Assembly: GCA_028023455.1 (NCBI GenBank)
Contig: JAQFVV010012446.1
Span: forward strand, 1,926,001-1,990,000
Length of the DNA stretch: 64,000 nucleotides
Reading direction: 5' to 3'
From: Epiperipatus broadwayi
Taxonomy: Eukaryota; Onychophora; Udeonychophora; Euonychophora; Peripatidae
The notes beneath the pieces were generated by a model. It worked only from the letters and a program-made list of their open reading frames with translations, was not told where the DNA came from and made no database searches. Both the position numbers and the translations under genes were made by a program. Position 1 is the stretch's first letter. Every line of letters begins with the position of its first letter. Below, one piece after another: positions 22,511-33,500 of this stretch.

Positions 22511-22719
22511 ATATTTAACATTTACCCAAATAAAAATTCAATACAGTACGTTGTAAAAAGTCTTATAATTATTGTTTTAAAAAATCTGAACATTTCAATA
22601 GTTTAAAATAAAAAAAAAATCCAATGAAAACAACATTTCAACACAATTCAAATACAAACTCTCTCATCAAGCCATAATTATTTTATAAACTGTGCAAATT
22701 CGGAAAATGTAATTGCTGC

Positions 22720-22905
22720 TTAGTGACATACATGCTGTACTGCGACGCGACATAGCAGCCTGTATTCTGTAGCACAACAAAAAAGTTGTATTATAGAAAA
22801 CGCGGGTTCGAACGTGTCAGCCGCGGAAACAGCATTTTTATGTGTTTTAGCATGAAAACCGCGCCATAGAACGGTGTCTTTAGCTATAAGATGAGTACCC
22901 ATTAT
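22720..22905 (-). other. Protein-like open frame, unrecognised (copy 2)
   Basis: Minus-strand ORF 22720-22902 begins MGTHLIAKDTVLWRGFHAKT and continues SAADTFEPAFSIIQLFCC. It aligns to copy 1 (21643-21822): shared I-x-KD, W-x2-FHAKT-x-K, S-x-A and a terminal FS..LFC. Local sequence is unusually CG-rich for this window (GACGCGAC, CCGCGG, CCGCGCC). Function unknown. Confidence 0.4.
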
Positions 22906-23589
22906 TATATTTGCTGGTGGTAATGTCAGTTATCTCATTTATGAAGGTTTAACTCTAGGTTATGGATTTAAAAAAGATAGTAGTATCAACTATATCATAA
23001 GCTTAAACATCAGTCTATATGAACCAAGAAAAATTTAATTGTTGAAAATCAAAATATTTTTGCTTGCAAATTGTTTAATTTATTCAGGATTGGTGTAAGT
23101 ACTTTTTTTATGATATAAAGAAACATAAATAAAAAAAATTAAAATTCTATGAAACAGATATCTCCAAAAGCAAATAAGCATTAGCAAAGATGATTAAAAA
23201 CATCAACCACAGTCAAATGATGGTTGCAAGATTTTATCAGCATTGAAATGATGGGAGTAGATTTTTCAGGCAGTATATTTTTCAAGCAGAATGATATTAA
23301 ATCAAGATAAGTTGTTTCATAAGAAACTAAAACATATATGTGAATTTAATAATAGATGGTTTTATAGGCTTAAACATCACTGCTAAAATTCTATGTATAA
23401 ATTATTTATGGATAAACAGTTGTCTAAGATTCATAGGTAAATTTGAACTATTTGCAGTTGATAAAAATCTTAATCATGAATTAGTGAAGATGAAACTGCA
23501 TTACATTCTTGGTACACATGCAGAAAATCAGTGGCAATAGAAAACAATATAGTATTTAAACACTATATGAACAGATAAGCATCGTTGGT
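22906..23589. other. AT-rich stretch, nothing assigned
   Basis: Nothing recognised; the ORF at 23340-23540 has no supporting feature. Confidence 0.4.
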
Positions 23590-24210
23590 GTTCCAATGCT
23601 TCAGGTATTTTTCGATGTAGAGCTCTGGTTATCAGGAAAAAATAGCTTTCTAAAGATGTTGAAGTAGATCCAAGAATATATCCTGAAAATAAAAATAGCC
23701 GGATAATCATCAAATATTGCTAGAATAATTTTAAAACAATTTTGTACCAGAAGCCAGAATCTATTGCATTTCTGTAGAATTTCCCCAATATTGCAAAATT
23801 CTTATTTTGAATAACTTTTGCTTATCCCCAAGCTGGACACTTGTTTAGAGATAATTCTTTTATGATGATTTATTATAAGCTTTAAATTAGTTATCCAACA
23901 GCAATGTTGAGAATTATAATAGTGCGTAATGACCAACTATCACTCAATTTTCATTAAGCATCTGCTAAATGTTAGTGTTTCTATAGAAACATTAATTAAA
24001 GAGATTAGCATGAAAAATATTTAATTCATTGCTCAAGCATAGTAGAAAGCAAAAATGTCAACACTAACATGTTCATGGCACAAGTTAATGCATGAATATG
24101 CCATATAGATAGAAAAAATTAAGCAGACCTTTGATGAAAGCTCCAAATTGAACTGAAACAGAAAATTACTATCAAACTGTATCAATTTTCTTCTAACCCC
24201 CTCCTCCGAC
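23590..24210 (+). repeat. ~0.6-kb direct repeat, copy 1
   Basis: Aligns along its length with 26913-27505 in the same orientation: GTAGAGCTCTGGTTATCAGG, ATTGCAAAATTCTTATTTTG, AATAACTTTTGCTTATCCCC, ATTAGCATGAAAAATATTTA, and a terminal CTTTCTTCTAAYCCC-like end. Could be old LTRs, a segmental duplication, or two insertions of one repeat. Confidence 0.75.
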
Positions 24211-24254
24211 TCTAAGAGATTGTAAAAGATACAAAAAGGGACTACATGTGAGAT

Positions 24255-24410
24255 CTGGATGGATAAAATAAGAAAGTGTGCTGGGTGGTGTGGAAAAGAG
24301 GGGCTAGAGATCAGAGAAGATGGAATGAACTTGGAAAGACCTTCATATTGCAGTGGATTGATAATGGCTAATGATGTTGATAGTGATGAGATGATGATTA
24401 AATCCCATCA
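24255..24410 (+). pseudogene. LINE-beta 3' end (reverse transcriptase ORF C-terminus)
   Basis: Frame from about 24272 reads ARDQRRWNELGKTFILQWID then NG and stop, matching the minus-strand copy at 55736-55840 (KDRRRWIKLGETFILQWIDN). The D-R-x2-W pattern followed by the C-terminal tail is typical of LINE reverse transcriptase ORF ends. The stop is followed by GAT-rich simple sequence acting as the LINE 3' tail. Strongly 5'-truncated. The Met-initiated ORF at 24259-24459 is a different frame and a shadow. Confidence 0.7.
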
Positions 24411-25346
24411 TAAGTTAGTATCAGCTAGCCCTATAAATACTAGTGTACTAATGAACTAAAGAAACATTTTAAAATAGATAAATATAGATTGAGAATGAAA
24501 ATATATGTTTATAGACTTTATATATATATACACTGTATGTTTATTTTATTCATAAATATAATAAAATGTACATGTGAAAAATTTTGTTTTATGCGTACAA
24601 ATATTTTCTTTTTGTATCACAAAGAAAAAAATCTGTATATATATATATATTTTTTAATCTAGAAAGTAAAAATTAAGTTTTGCTTTTTCTTATCTTATAA
24701 AAGTGTAATTAATTAAAATGGAGTAAAATTATCAAATATTTTTTTTAATTCACCATTCATAAAATATTTTATTTTGTAAAGGAGAAAAGAATTTTGTTTT
24801 TTCTCTTATCAAAGTGAGAGATTTGAAATATATATATATTATGTGTATTGATTAGGAATTTTATTTTATTAATTAATTAAAAGACTTATTTGGGGATTTA
24901 ATTTAAAAAAAGTAGTGATAAGAAACAACAAGCTGACAGCAGTTTTTTTCATGTGTGTTGCTATAAATTACATTTTAAAAGTAAAGATCGGTGCTTGGAT
25001 TGTTTTGTAGCAGAGAGATAAAGGCACATCATGATGAAGCTCTACTTGTGAAAAGAAACATTAGGTGGAAAGTTAGTTTAAACCCTATCTTGAAAGACTC
25101 TGGAATGCTAGTGAAAACTGAGTGTCATCAATCAGTTGTGGGAAATAAACATTTGTTATTGCATGGATTACTAATTATTGCCTTGGAAGAACGCTGTTTG
25201 CTAAAATAATTAAAGAAAGCAAAATGGAGTAGAAGAGTTCATTTAATGCATCAATCTCTTCCCCTCATCATCATGTAAGTATGTACATAATTGTTTGGTA
25301 TGCAAATGCCTGCCTAATAAAAAAAGTAATCCTGTAAAATAGAAAG
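24411..25346. other. AT-rich stretch, nothing assigned
   Basis: Contains (TA)n and poly-T runs only. The ORF at 24991-25209 has no recognised domain. Confidence 0.4.
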
Positions 25347-25358
25347 ATAAATCTGAAT

Positions 25359-25473
25359 TGAAAGACCTACGAACTCAGGGTTCCCAAGGTGGTCACCCAG
25401 CCAAGTACTAACTGAGCCTAACATTGCTTAGCTGCAGTGATTAGATGAGAACCAGTGTATTCAACATAGTATG
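25359..25473 (-). pseudogene. 5S rRNA-derived sequence, minus arm
   Basis: The minus strand reads as 5S rRNA from about base 9 to the 3' end: CATACTATGTTGAATACACT, AGCTAAGCAATGTTAGGCTC, AGTTAGTACTTGG, GGGTGACCACC, TAGGTCTTTC. The internal control region (box A-like and GTTAGTACTTGG...GGGTGACC) is recognisable. It is truncated at the 5' end and lies head-to-head with the plus arm. Confidence 0.8.
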
Positions 25474-25621
25474 ACATACTATGTTGAATACACCAGTTCT
25501 CATCTGATCACCACATTGAATACACTGGTTCTCATCTGTTCACCACAGTTAAGCAATGTTAGGCTCAGTTAGTACTTAAATAGGTGACCACCTGAGAATC
25601 CTGAGTGCTATAGGTCTTTCA
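25474..25621 (+). pseudogene. 5S rRNA-derived sequence, plus arm with internal duplication
   Basis: Plus-strand 5S-like sequence CATACTATGTTGAATACACC, GTTCTCATCTGATCACCAC, then a repeat of TTGAATACACTGGTTCTCAT before GTTAAGCAATGTTAGGCTC, AGTTAGTACTT, GGTGACCACCTGAGAATCCT and TATAGGTCTTTC. An internal segment of about 36 bp is therefore duplicated. Full 5S rRNA is about 120 nt. Confidence 0.8.
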
Positions 25622-25633
25622 ATAAATCTGAAT

Positions 25634-26912
25634 ACTTGTGCCTTCTGTTTTATAGTTTTACACATGAAGTGTATACTGAAAGTTTTGAACAGTGAGGCCA
25701 TTTTTTTTTAAAAAAGAAAAAAAGAAGTATCTTAACAATTTAAAACTTTCTTTTTCCCTCTGAAGCGAACTTGACTTGAATATTTATTTATTATCTTTTT
25801 TTTAGCCAATCAAATATTTAAAATACATATAAAAAAAACAACATACACCCTGGGAAGTAAGATTTTTTTTATTTTTAATTTTAATATATTTTAAACCTTT
25901 TAAATATATGACATTGATTTTTTTTTATTTTATATCAAAACAATTTATGAACTAATCAATATGTATACATATCTGTGTGTGTGTGTGTGTGGCGGGGGAT
26001 CTAATATTATTTTATACCTACCAAATATACACCACTGATTTATTTTTTTGTCGCAAATGCAACTGACAATCCAATCTTTATGTCCATATATGTATGTGTG
26101 TGTAAATATAGTCTTTATTTTATTTTTATACAGAAATATTTTAACCTTTAAAAATTCAATGTTCTTTAATTGTTTATTAATTTTTGATGATATATGTACA
26201 TGTATATAACCATATATATCTCCATGTAATTCAAAGAATAGAGGGGGGGAAGTTTTGACAGATCTTATTGTATTTTATTGACAAGTTATTTTATGTTAAA
26301 TCATGATTAGGGGTTTGTTTTATTTAATATTAATAAAGTAGTTATTAAATTTGAGTCAGCATTTGATGCCCAATTTGTCCACTCATCCCACTCCATAGTA
26401 AATATAATTTTTTTTATCTATTTTTTATATGGTATACCAGTTACTTTGAGTGTTTAACAGTATTACTAAGCTTGAACCTGAGATATGCTGTATGAAACTG
26501 TAGGTAGATGTCTCTATAAGGGCCCTTGTTAAAGTATTCTTTCTCTGAAAAAAGTGGCTCATGAAGCCCATGTAATGCAGGCTTTACATAAATATGTTAT
26601 TAATGGTAAGTTTTGCTGATCCTTGTAGGGATTGATACCAAAAAAAAAGGGGTGTGTGATCAGGAAATATAACTAATGACCATTAGTTTGATCCCTTTTT
26701 TGTAATATAGATTATTTTCAGTGTGTCTATCTTTTGATTGGCTTGAAGTAATACCATATGTGGATATGACATTAAGTTGACTTGTGTTCTCCACATGTGA
26801 GGCCTGTAGTAGTTAATTTAAATAACTAAATTAAAAAGTAGATGCCATTGTATAGAAATTTATAGCATCCTGTGTAGGGTTACAAAGCAGAATATGGTGG
26901 AGTGAATGTAGT
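25634..26912. other. AT-rich stretch with simple repeats
   Basis: A (GT)n run lies near 25974-25992 and a second shorter one near 26093. Otherwise nothing recognised. Confidence 0.45.
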
Positions 26913-27505
26913 GTTCCAAAATTGCAGGTATTCACCAATGTAGAACTCTGGTTATCAGAAAAAATAAAACTTTTTGAATATGTTGACGATGATCTAATAA
27001 TGTATTATGTAAATATAGATTGTTAAATAAGCCTAAAAATATCATTAGAGTGACTTAAAAAGACAATTTTATAGCAGAAACCAGACTATTGCATATCTAT
27101 AGGATTTCCCAAAGATTGCAAAATTCTTATTTTGAATAACTTTTGCTTATCCCAAAGCTGAACACTCGTTTAAAGTTAATGCTTTTACGATGATTTATTA
27201 TTAAGCTTTAGATCAGTTATGCAACGGAAATGTTGAGAAATCCCGGATGGTATAAAGACTAACTATTGCTCATTTTTCAAGAAGAAATGTTAGTATTTCT
27301 GTAGAAACATTAATTAAAGAATTTAGCATGAAAAATATTCGATTCATTGCTCAAGCATAAAAGAAAGCAGAAATTTCAATACTAAATTGTTCGTAGCATA
27401 AGTTAATGGACGTGCATGCCAACTAGATAAAAAGATTAAGTAGATCTCTGATAAAAACTCTTATCAAACATTATCAACTTTCTTCTAATCCCTCCCCCCT
27501 CCTGC
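26913..27505 (+). repeat. ~0.6-kb direct repeat, copy 2
   Basis: Partner of 23590-24210. Conserved blocks include GTAGAACTCTGGTTATCAG, TGCAAAATTCTTATTTTGAA and TAGCATGAAAAATATTCGAT. The two copies are clearly diverged and have several indels. Confidence 0.75.
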
Positions 27506-28299
27506 TAAATATATATATGCCATTTTAAGGAAGGAAAAACTTCAGGAATTAGGCATGCAAATCATTGATGTAATGGAAAAAGAACCATAAACAGCCCACC
27601 ACATGATAGCCATTTCCTCAGCATGCATCCACAGAGAAACAAGAAAAAAATTTTTTACACAGTAGTTGGTTAGCGAGTGAGAATTCATGATTTTTCTTCG
27701 TTGTTTTATTCTTTTGCTATCAACCAATAACTAGATGGTTAGTTAAGTTAGCTATGTGCTGACAATCTCCATTTCAAAAAATGCCATAAAACATCGATGG
27801 CAATATATATGTAACAATATTTATGTGATCAGTTTATGATTTGCAATCTGGATTAAAAACATGATCGTACATCCGCACATCTGTCTACCGAACGTTTTAA
27901 AGATTCTGACGATTGTTTTAAATATGTATACCAAACTTATTTAATATGGCAGTGAACTACTAAAATATCTAAACAAAATCATGTGAAAACTGACAATTCA
28001 TTAATATTAGACCATTAGTTGAAAGGTGATTGGACAACGTAAAAAATATATCGGTTAATTGAATGAAACTGCTGAACCCGACTTGCCGATACAAATAGTT
28101 AAGCATCATACAATCTCTAGAGTAATTTTTACCTTAATAATATAAATACAATTTTTTTTTTAAATCTCACCTGAATCAATCAAGGATAACAGTCGTTCTG
28201 GATGCATTCCTGTAGCTGCTTAAACATTATAACCTCTCATGAGCAATTAACTATATGATTATTTAATGAGACTTCTAAAAATGAAAATAAATTTGATGA
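27506..28299. other. Stretch with nothing assigned
   Basis: No gene or repeat copy recognised. The minus ORF at 27542-27727 has no motif. Confidence 0.4.
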
Positions 28300-28800
28300 G
28301 AAAGGTTTGAACTTAGAATTTTTCAGTCTATATTCATCCTCCCCTCCATCTCAAGCAACCGATACACATGATTACATATATGTGAAAAAGATAAATGATC
28401 CATAATAGACATATTTGGTGCAAAACTAGCACTCATCAGTTGGGCCAGATAATAATCTCTCCCACATATATTCAATCAATGCTCAGTTTATGTTGAGATA
28501 GAAATTTCTTAAACTTTATTGGACAGGCTTTAATCTTTTCAACCTTTCAACTATTCAACCATCCACTTCGCTGAAAAAGTGATGATGGAATGCTCAAAGC
28601 CCTTATTGGATTTGATATTGCAGTCATATCCATGTATACATCACATTAATGTGATAAAAGAGATATTTTAAATTCAATCCTCTCACCATTTCAACTATTC
28701 AACAGTTCATTTCATAGAAAAACCGATGATGGAACACTGAATTTTTTTTATTGGATTTGACATCGTAGATGTGGTAAAAGAGATATTTTAAACAATTATT
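28300..28800 (-). mobile_element. Rep-D, minus strand, with a tandem-duplicated end
   Basis: Complement of Rep-D (CTAGCACTCATCAGTTGGGC, GACAGGCTTTAATCTTTTCA). The distal part is duplicated: GATGATGGAAYGCTCAAAG...AGAGATATTTTAAA occurs at about 28565-28675 and 28728-28795. It faces the plus-strand Rep-D at 29815-30075. Confidence 0.65.
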
Positions 28801-29181
28801 TGTCATAGTAATTTTCTGATTAAACCATGGAGAAAAATATGTAAATTAGTAAAATTAGTTATTTTAATTAGATACGATTTTACAAAAATAAAGCTTCAAA
28901 TGATACAGGTATTGCTGTGATTATTGGGCTATTTGTTGCTATAGAGACCATGTGATTCCGTAGCTTCCCATTCAAGAAAAGTAAATAAAATCTTACCTGG
29001 TCAATGATTAATGAAACCAATGTTCCCAATGGCTATTTTAATATTGAAATATCACTCAATCTCATGCGGCTGACTTTAAAACAAAATTAATCAACTATAT
29101 TTTGACTCATTTAAAAGAATAGGCAATGATAAGTCTTTAGCATTCAAGATAATTTATTTTATAACAATAAAGTGTTAAAAA

Positions 29182-29689
29182 CAAAGCAAAACTCTCCATA
29201 CAGTAGTGCCAACCAGAGTAATCAATGAATGCCAGAAGGCTTGTGCATAAAATCCCTATCTAATGCCTACTCATCCAATATCCCCATACTAGTTTCTGGC
29301 TTGTGACCATCGTCAGTGAGGAGCTTTGGATCTGAGAGCACTGCACCTAGATCTTAGGATCTAATGCAACCCTCCAGCACCCACCTTTTATCTCTACTTA
29401 ACTACAAAACTATGAGAATGAAATTGAAAACACAAAAATATTTTCAATCTAAGCTCAATAGCTTATATAGTCATATGGGTCTGAACTCAGTTCAGCACCC
29501 ATACATTTTGGTGTCTTTGGCTCTTTAACAACCATAGCCACCACTATCCTATTAGGCAGGATTGGTGTTAAACCATTAAGCATCACATGATCACTATCTC
29601 TTAATATTAGCACATACTGTATGGAGAGTTTTGCTTTGTTTATAAACAAATATGTGCTAGTATTAAGAGATAGTGATCATGTGATGTTT
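29182..29689. mobile_element. Rep-A retroposon, 508 bp, perfect 13-bp target duplication
   Basis: AAAGTGTTAAAAA at 29169-29181 and 29690-29702. The main body is minus-strand Rep-A (CAAAACTCTCCATACAGTAG at the left, complement of the GAAA...TCAC core near 29290-29320, complement of the CCTAATAGGATAGTGGTGGC head). At the right end the strand switches and about 55 bp of tail (TGTGCTAGTATTAAGAGATA, GTGATCATGTGATGTTT) is in plus orientation. This is the structure expected from twin-primed reverse transcription. Confidence 0.85.
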
Positions 29690-29814
29690 AAAGTGTTAAA
29701 AAGGAGTTGAAAAATTATAATTTATATTCACAGCAAAACAAAGATGAAAGCAAACAAGAAGTGACTTTTGGTGTAATTCTAAGGCAGTAAGGGCTTTACG
29801 CTTATGGAGTGTTG

Positions 29815-30075
29815 CATAAATAGAAACGTGAGAAGATTGAAGCCTGTCTATTAAAATTTGAGGAATTGCTATCTTAATATAAACTGAGCAGTAATTGTAT
29901 ATATGTGTGGGCAATTATGATTTTGGCACAACTGATGAGTGCTGGTTCTGCTTGAAACATGTATATTGGGTACCATGTATCTTTTTCACACGTGTGTGGT
30001 CATGTGCATCAGTTGCTTGAGATGGAGGGGAAAATAAATAGATTGAAAAATCCTGAGTTTAAATCCTTCTGATTA
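29815..30075 (+). mobile_element. Rep-D, plus strand
   Basis: GATTGAAGCCTGTCTATTAA, CTGATGAGTGCTGGTTCTGC then TTGAAAC, and GTTGCTTGAGATGGAGGGG. The far end is the inverted match of the 28.3-kb copy, so the two Rep-D copies enclose the Rep-A at 29182-29689. Confidence 0.65.
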
Positions 30076-30389
30076 TATAATCCCTAGATTTCTATCCTAA
30101 GAGAATAATTCCCTAATAACAATTAAAAGATCAGTATTATCCGCTTACTGTATGTAGTCTTCATTATTAGTATAGCAATTCTCTGTTGAGGAGATTAGCT
30201 ATGTTTTTGGTCAATTTTTGTGTGAAAACAATCAGCTGGAAAAACTTTATGGATTATCTACTGCCTATGAATGACAAAAATATCTATTGAATCTCAAATT
30301 CAGTATAAAGTATACAATGTATGGATAGCTTATTACAAACATAAACTATTAGCTAGAGGAAAAGTCTAATGAGAATTATATTTTAGGCA

Positions 30390-30975
30390 TGAAGAAAGCT
30401 GTTTAATATTTAAAAATTCAATGGATTTCCAGTAGCTTGAAACCTGTTTGGGATGGGGATGTTTCTTGATAGAGATTTTTAAATGCTTTCTCTTATGGCA
30501 TTTATCAATAAAGCTTGGTTAGCACGCTCATTATTTTATTCTATAAAATACAAGCTTATCAAGTTAAGTCACATGGTGTATGACTTGATTTTATTTACTA
30601 TTATACTTTTGCTTTTAAGTCATAAGCAATGTTACATTGCTAAGGCTATTAATATATGGTGTGGCTGAAGAGTTTTCAAACCCATATAGCTATTTAAGTT
30701 ATATAGCTGGATTTGAAGACATATAGGAGTCTGAATATTGCAGTTCTTTTATTTAATAGTTAAGTATTAGATAATTCTGACTTTGAGTTGGTATTTTGGA
30801 TCTAGGGTCTAAAATATCCTCATGCCTCACTGAGGATAGTCAATAGCTTGAAACCAGTTTAGGAATGGGGATGTTTCTAGATAAAGATTTTTAAATGCTT
30901 TCTTTTGCAGCATTTATCGATAAAGCTTGGTTGGAGCTATTAGCATGCTCATTATTTTATTTTATATATATGTAT
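30390..30975 (+). mobile_element. Rep-B, partial copy followed by a near-complete copy
   Basis: Two direct copies of AGCTTGAAACCWGTTTRGGA, TGGGGATGTTTCT, GATTTTTAAATGCTTTCT and GCTCATTATTTTATT occur, at about 30432-30545 and 30850-30965. Between them is the tail AAGTCACATGGTGTATGACT and the head TAAGGCTATTAATATATGGT. The core CTGAGGA-TAGTCAATAGCTT-GAAAC is at 30830-30855. Rep-B and Rep-C share head and core and are subfamilies. Confidence 0.7.
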
Positions 30976-31780
30976 TTAAAATCAACTTAAATTACAAAAG
31001 AACCATCTTCATTTAAGAGATATAAAAAGTCATCATCTTAAGATATCAAGAATTTTTATTAATTAAAATCACAATTATAATACACTAGCAGAAAAGCTTT
31101 CAGAAAATTTTAAAGGTTAAATGTATGCACAGAATGCATTCACACAAAATTCTTAGTAAGAATTTGGGAACTCTACATGTCTAACTTATCTATACATCTT
31201 AATCCATATTTTAATAATTTCTAATTCATGATATGATTAATTCCATTACAAAAAGTATTTTAAAACTTCAGTATATGTGTCAAAAATGCGGTGATCTGAC
31301 AAAAAAATCAAACTGATTCAACATTTGGCCAAAGAGATGAAAGAACAATTTACCTTTATCATATAATAGTTTGTTCATGCAATTTACTCCCAAAATTAGA
31401 ACTCAGTTAAAACTGCATTGAGACGTATACACCGAAAAGATTAATGACGTATACACCGAAAAGATTAATTATTTACGAAAAATGCGTTTAATTATTAATA
31501 TTTTTGAGAATAACAAACAAACGAAGTTTATTAACGGATCAATGAAATACCATATATTAAATAAAAACTACTCAATTCAATTAAATATTTCAATGTTTGC
31601 TTCAAAGAATTTTAAAACAGTTTTTTGGAATCTCTAAATATATATAGAAGTTTAGTAAATAGAAATTGTAGATTTAATAAAAAATTTAAAAAAATGAAAC
31701 GATTATTAATTTAGTTTTAAAAAGCAAAATTGTGAGATTAAAAAAAAATACAACAAAATAAATATTTGCTAAATGTTTTA
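30976..31780. other. AT-rich stretch, nothing assigned
   Basis: Only a short direct duplication GACGTATACACCGAAAAGATTAATKA at about 31421-31471 stands out. Confidence 0.45.
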
Positions 31781-31966
31781 ATATTAGTGAGAGGATAGAG
31801 GGGGAATGAATACTAAAATGTTATCTAGAACCTCTAAATAGAGGATGGGGGGGGGGAGGGGTAGATACTAAAATATTATTTAGTACTTCTAAATATAATT
31901 TTATTTATTTTATGCCTATTTGGGGAAAGAACGGGAGTTGAAGGAGAACTTAAATATTATCTAGTA

Positions 31967-33394
31967 GAGAGATGTCTAACCTTTTGGCATTTGCGGTACA
32001 CATTGGATCGAAAACTGATAAGCAAAAAAAACAAACAAACATGCGTGCATAATAAGTGATATCCACCACCACTGATAAACAAAAATATCCTTCAATAATA
32101 ATCCTAATTATGCAGTGATCCATTCAGATAATCTTAAAATTGTCCAGCAGGTTCCAAGTAGGTTATTACCGCCTCTGAAGAAGACAAAAAACATCAGGAC
32201 AACAGTATCAAAGGCGCAATTTACGGGGGGGGGGGCTGGAATGTGAGTGCTATGGGGATTAGTATGGGTTTCATCTTTCTCATCTTTGGGGCAGTGGAGA
32301 TGACATGATGCATTGTGGTTTTAATCTCTTTGTTCTCCATGTGATTCATAGGTTGGTTATTAGACTATGTGATAATCTGTAAATGGCTTATGATCTAAAC
32401 ATATGGGATTTACATTTTTGATTAGTGCTGCAGCATTGCTTGTCTTGGATGTGAGGATGAGAGAATCTCATGCTTGGGTGACTCAGGCCAGAGAGTTCTA
32501 CTATAGTTTAAACTTCAAGTCGGGGCTACTGTATCACTCATTTCTGCCATCTGAATGGCAGGGTCTGGTGCTTGGAAGGTCTCACAAGGGTCTGGTGCTT
32601 GGAAGGTCTCACAAGCCTGGGTTTTGGAGAGGATCTGAGTGCTGTGGGGATTATTAAGGGCATTGGATGAGAGAGCCTGAGCTTTGGAAATACCGCAAAG
32701 CATGGTTCCTAGTCCTTAGTGGGGGGGGCGGGCTGGGACATGGGTGCTGCGTGAATTAGTATGGGTTTTCACTTTCTCGTCTTCTGGATGGTGGAGATGA
32801 TGTGATTCTTGGTAGCTGTGATCTATCTAGTTGCCATTAAGGCCAGAGGTTACTTAGTAAACTATGAGAGAAGCTATGAATGGCAAGATATATGCATATA
32901 CAATTCAAGGTTTTTCTGTTCACTCGGGTAAATCAAGCTCTGCATTGTAAATCATGGTTTGAATCTTGTATATCACTACATATAACATGTAAATTCAAAG
33001 ATTAATATTATGTTAATAAATCATATTTTGAGAAAAAAATTTAAATCTAATTCCAATTTTGTTCAAAACAATTTACATGAAAGTAGTGAGTCTAAAAAAT
33101 GGCACAATTTTAAATCTATCACTAATAGAAAAAATGTACCTATCCAAGTAATTAAATATCATAGGTGCTTATATATGTATTTAATTATGAAAATAAAAGA
33201 AGTAAACAAAATCTAATTGGATATTTGATATTGTATTTGAATGTGTTCATATGTTTTTTTTAATCACATCGTAATACATACGTAATCACAAAAAAATCTC
33301 ATATTGTTTTAAATAAGTTTAGGATATTGGTTGGATCGTATTCATAGCCCCACTGGGCTGTAGGTGATCCTTAGGCTTCAGGTTGACACCTTTG
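31967..33394. mobile_element. hAT-like element, 1428 bp, perfect 8-bp target duplication
   Basis: ATCTAGTA at 31959-31966 and 33395-33402. Left end GAGAGATGTCTAACCTTTTG, then GCGGTACACATTGGATCG. The right end complement is CAAAGGTGTCAACCTGAAGC with GATCCAACC further in, so the ends are diverged inverted repeats. No transposase frame found. It contains a GC-richer minisatellite-like core at 32222-32895. The ORFs at 32403-32657 and 32515-32703 lie in that repeat and are not supported. Confidence 0.7.
32222..32895 (+). repeat. Duplicated ~170-bp segment and 27-bp tandem inside the hAT-like element
   Basis: ATTAGTATGGGTTTCATCTT with a following GGTGGAGATGA segment occurs at about 32225-32400 and again at 32718-32890. 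GGTCTGGTGCTTGGAAGGTC is tandem at a 27-bp spacing near 32562 and 32589. Noticeably GC-richer than the surroundings. Confidence 0.65.
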
Positions 33395-33500
33395 ATCTAG
33401 TACCTGTAAATACAATTTTAACTATTTATGCCTAATTGGAGAATGGGAGGGGGGAGGTATTATCTAGTATCTCTAAATACAATTTTAATTACTTGTATCA

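Larger units (their letters stand above)
25359..25621. mobile_element. Inverted 5S-derived retroposon with 12-bp target duplication
   Basis: ATAAATCTGAAT at 25347-25358 and 25622-25633 brackets both 5S arms. The element starts TGAAAGACC and ends GGTCTTTCA, the 5S 3' terminus at both outer ends. A single insertion thus delivered an inverted 5S dimer. Either a 5S pseudogene pair or a 5S-derived (SINE3-type) SINE. Confidence 0.8.
31781..33500. repeat. Degenerate ~85-bp tandem array interrupted by a hAT-like element
   Basis: Units of the form TACTAAAATATTATCTAGTA, CCTCTAAATACAATTTTAAT, TATTTATGCCTATTTGGGG plus a G-run lie at about 31810-31966 and continue at 33395-33500 once the element at 31967-33394 is removed. 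Confidence 0.7.

Noticed and set aside
24259-24459. 66-codon Met-initiated ORF
   Set aside because: The neighbouring frame gives the conserved LINE-beta C-terminus shared with 55736-55840, so this frame is a shadow.
32403-32703. 84- and 62-codon ORFs with repeated peptides
   Set aside because: The repetition comes from a 27-bp tandem DNA repeat within a hAT-like element.
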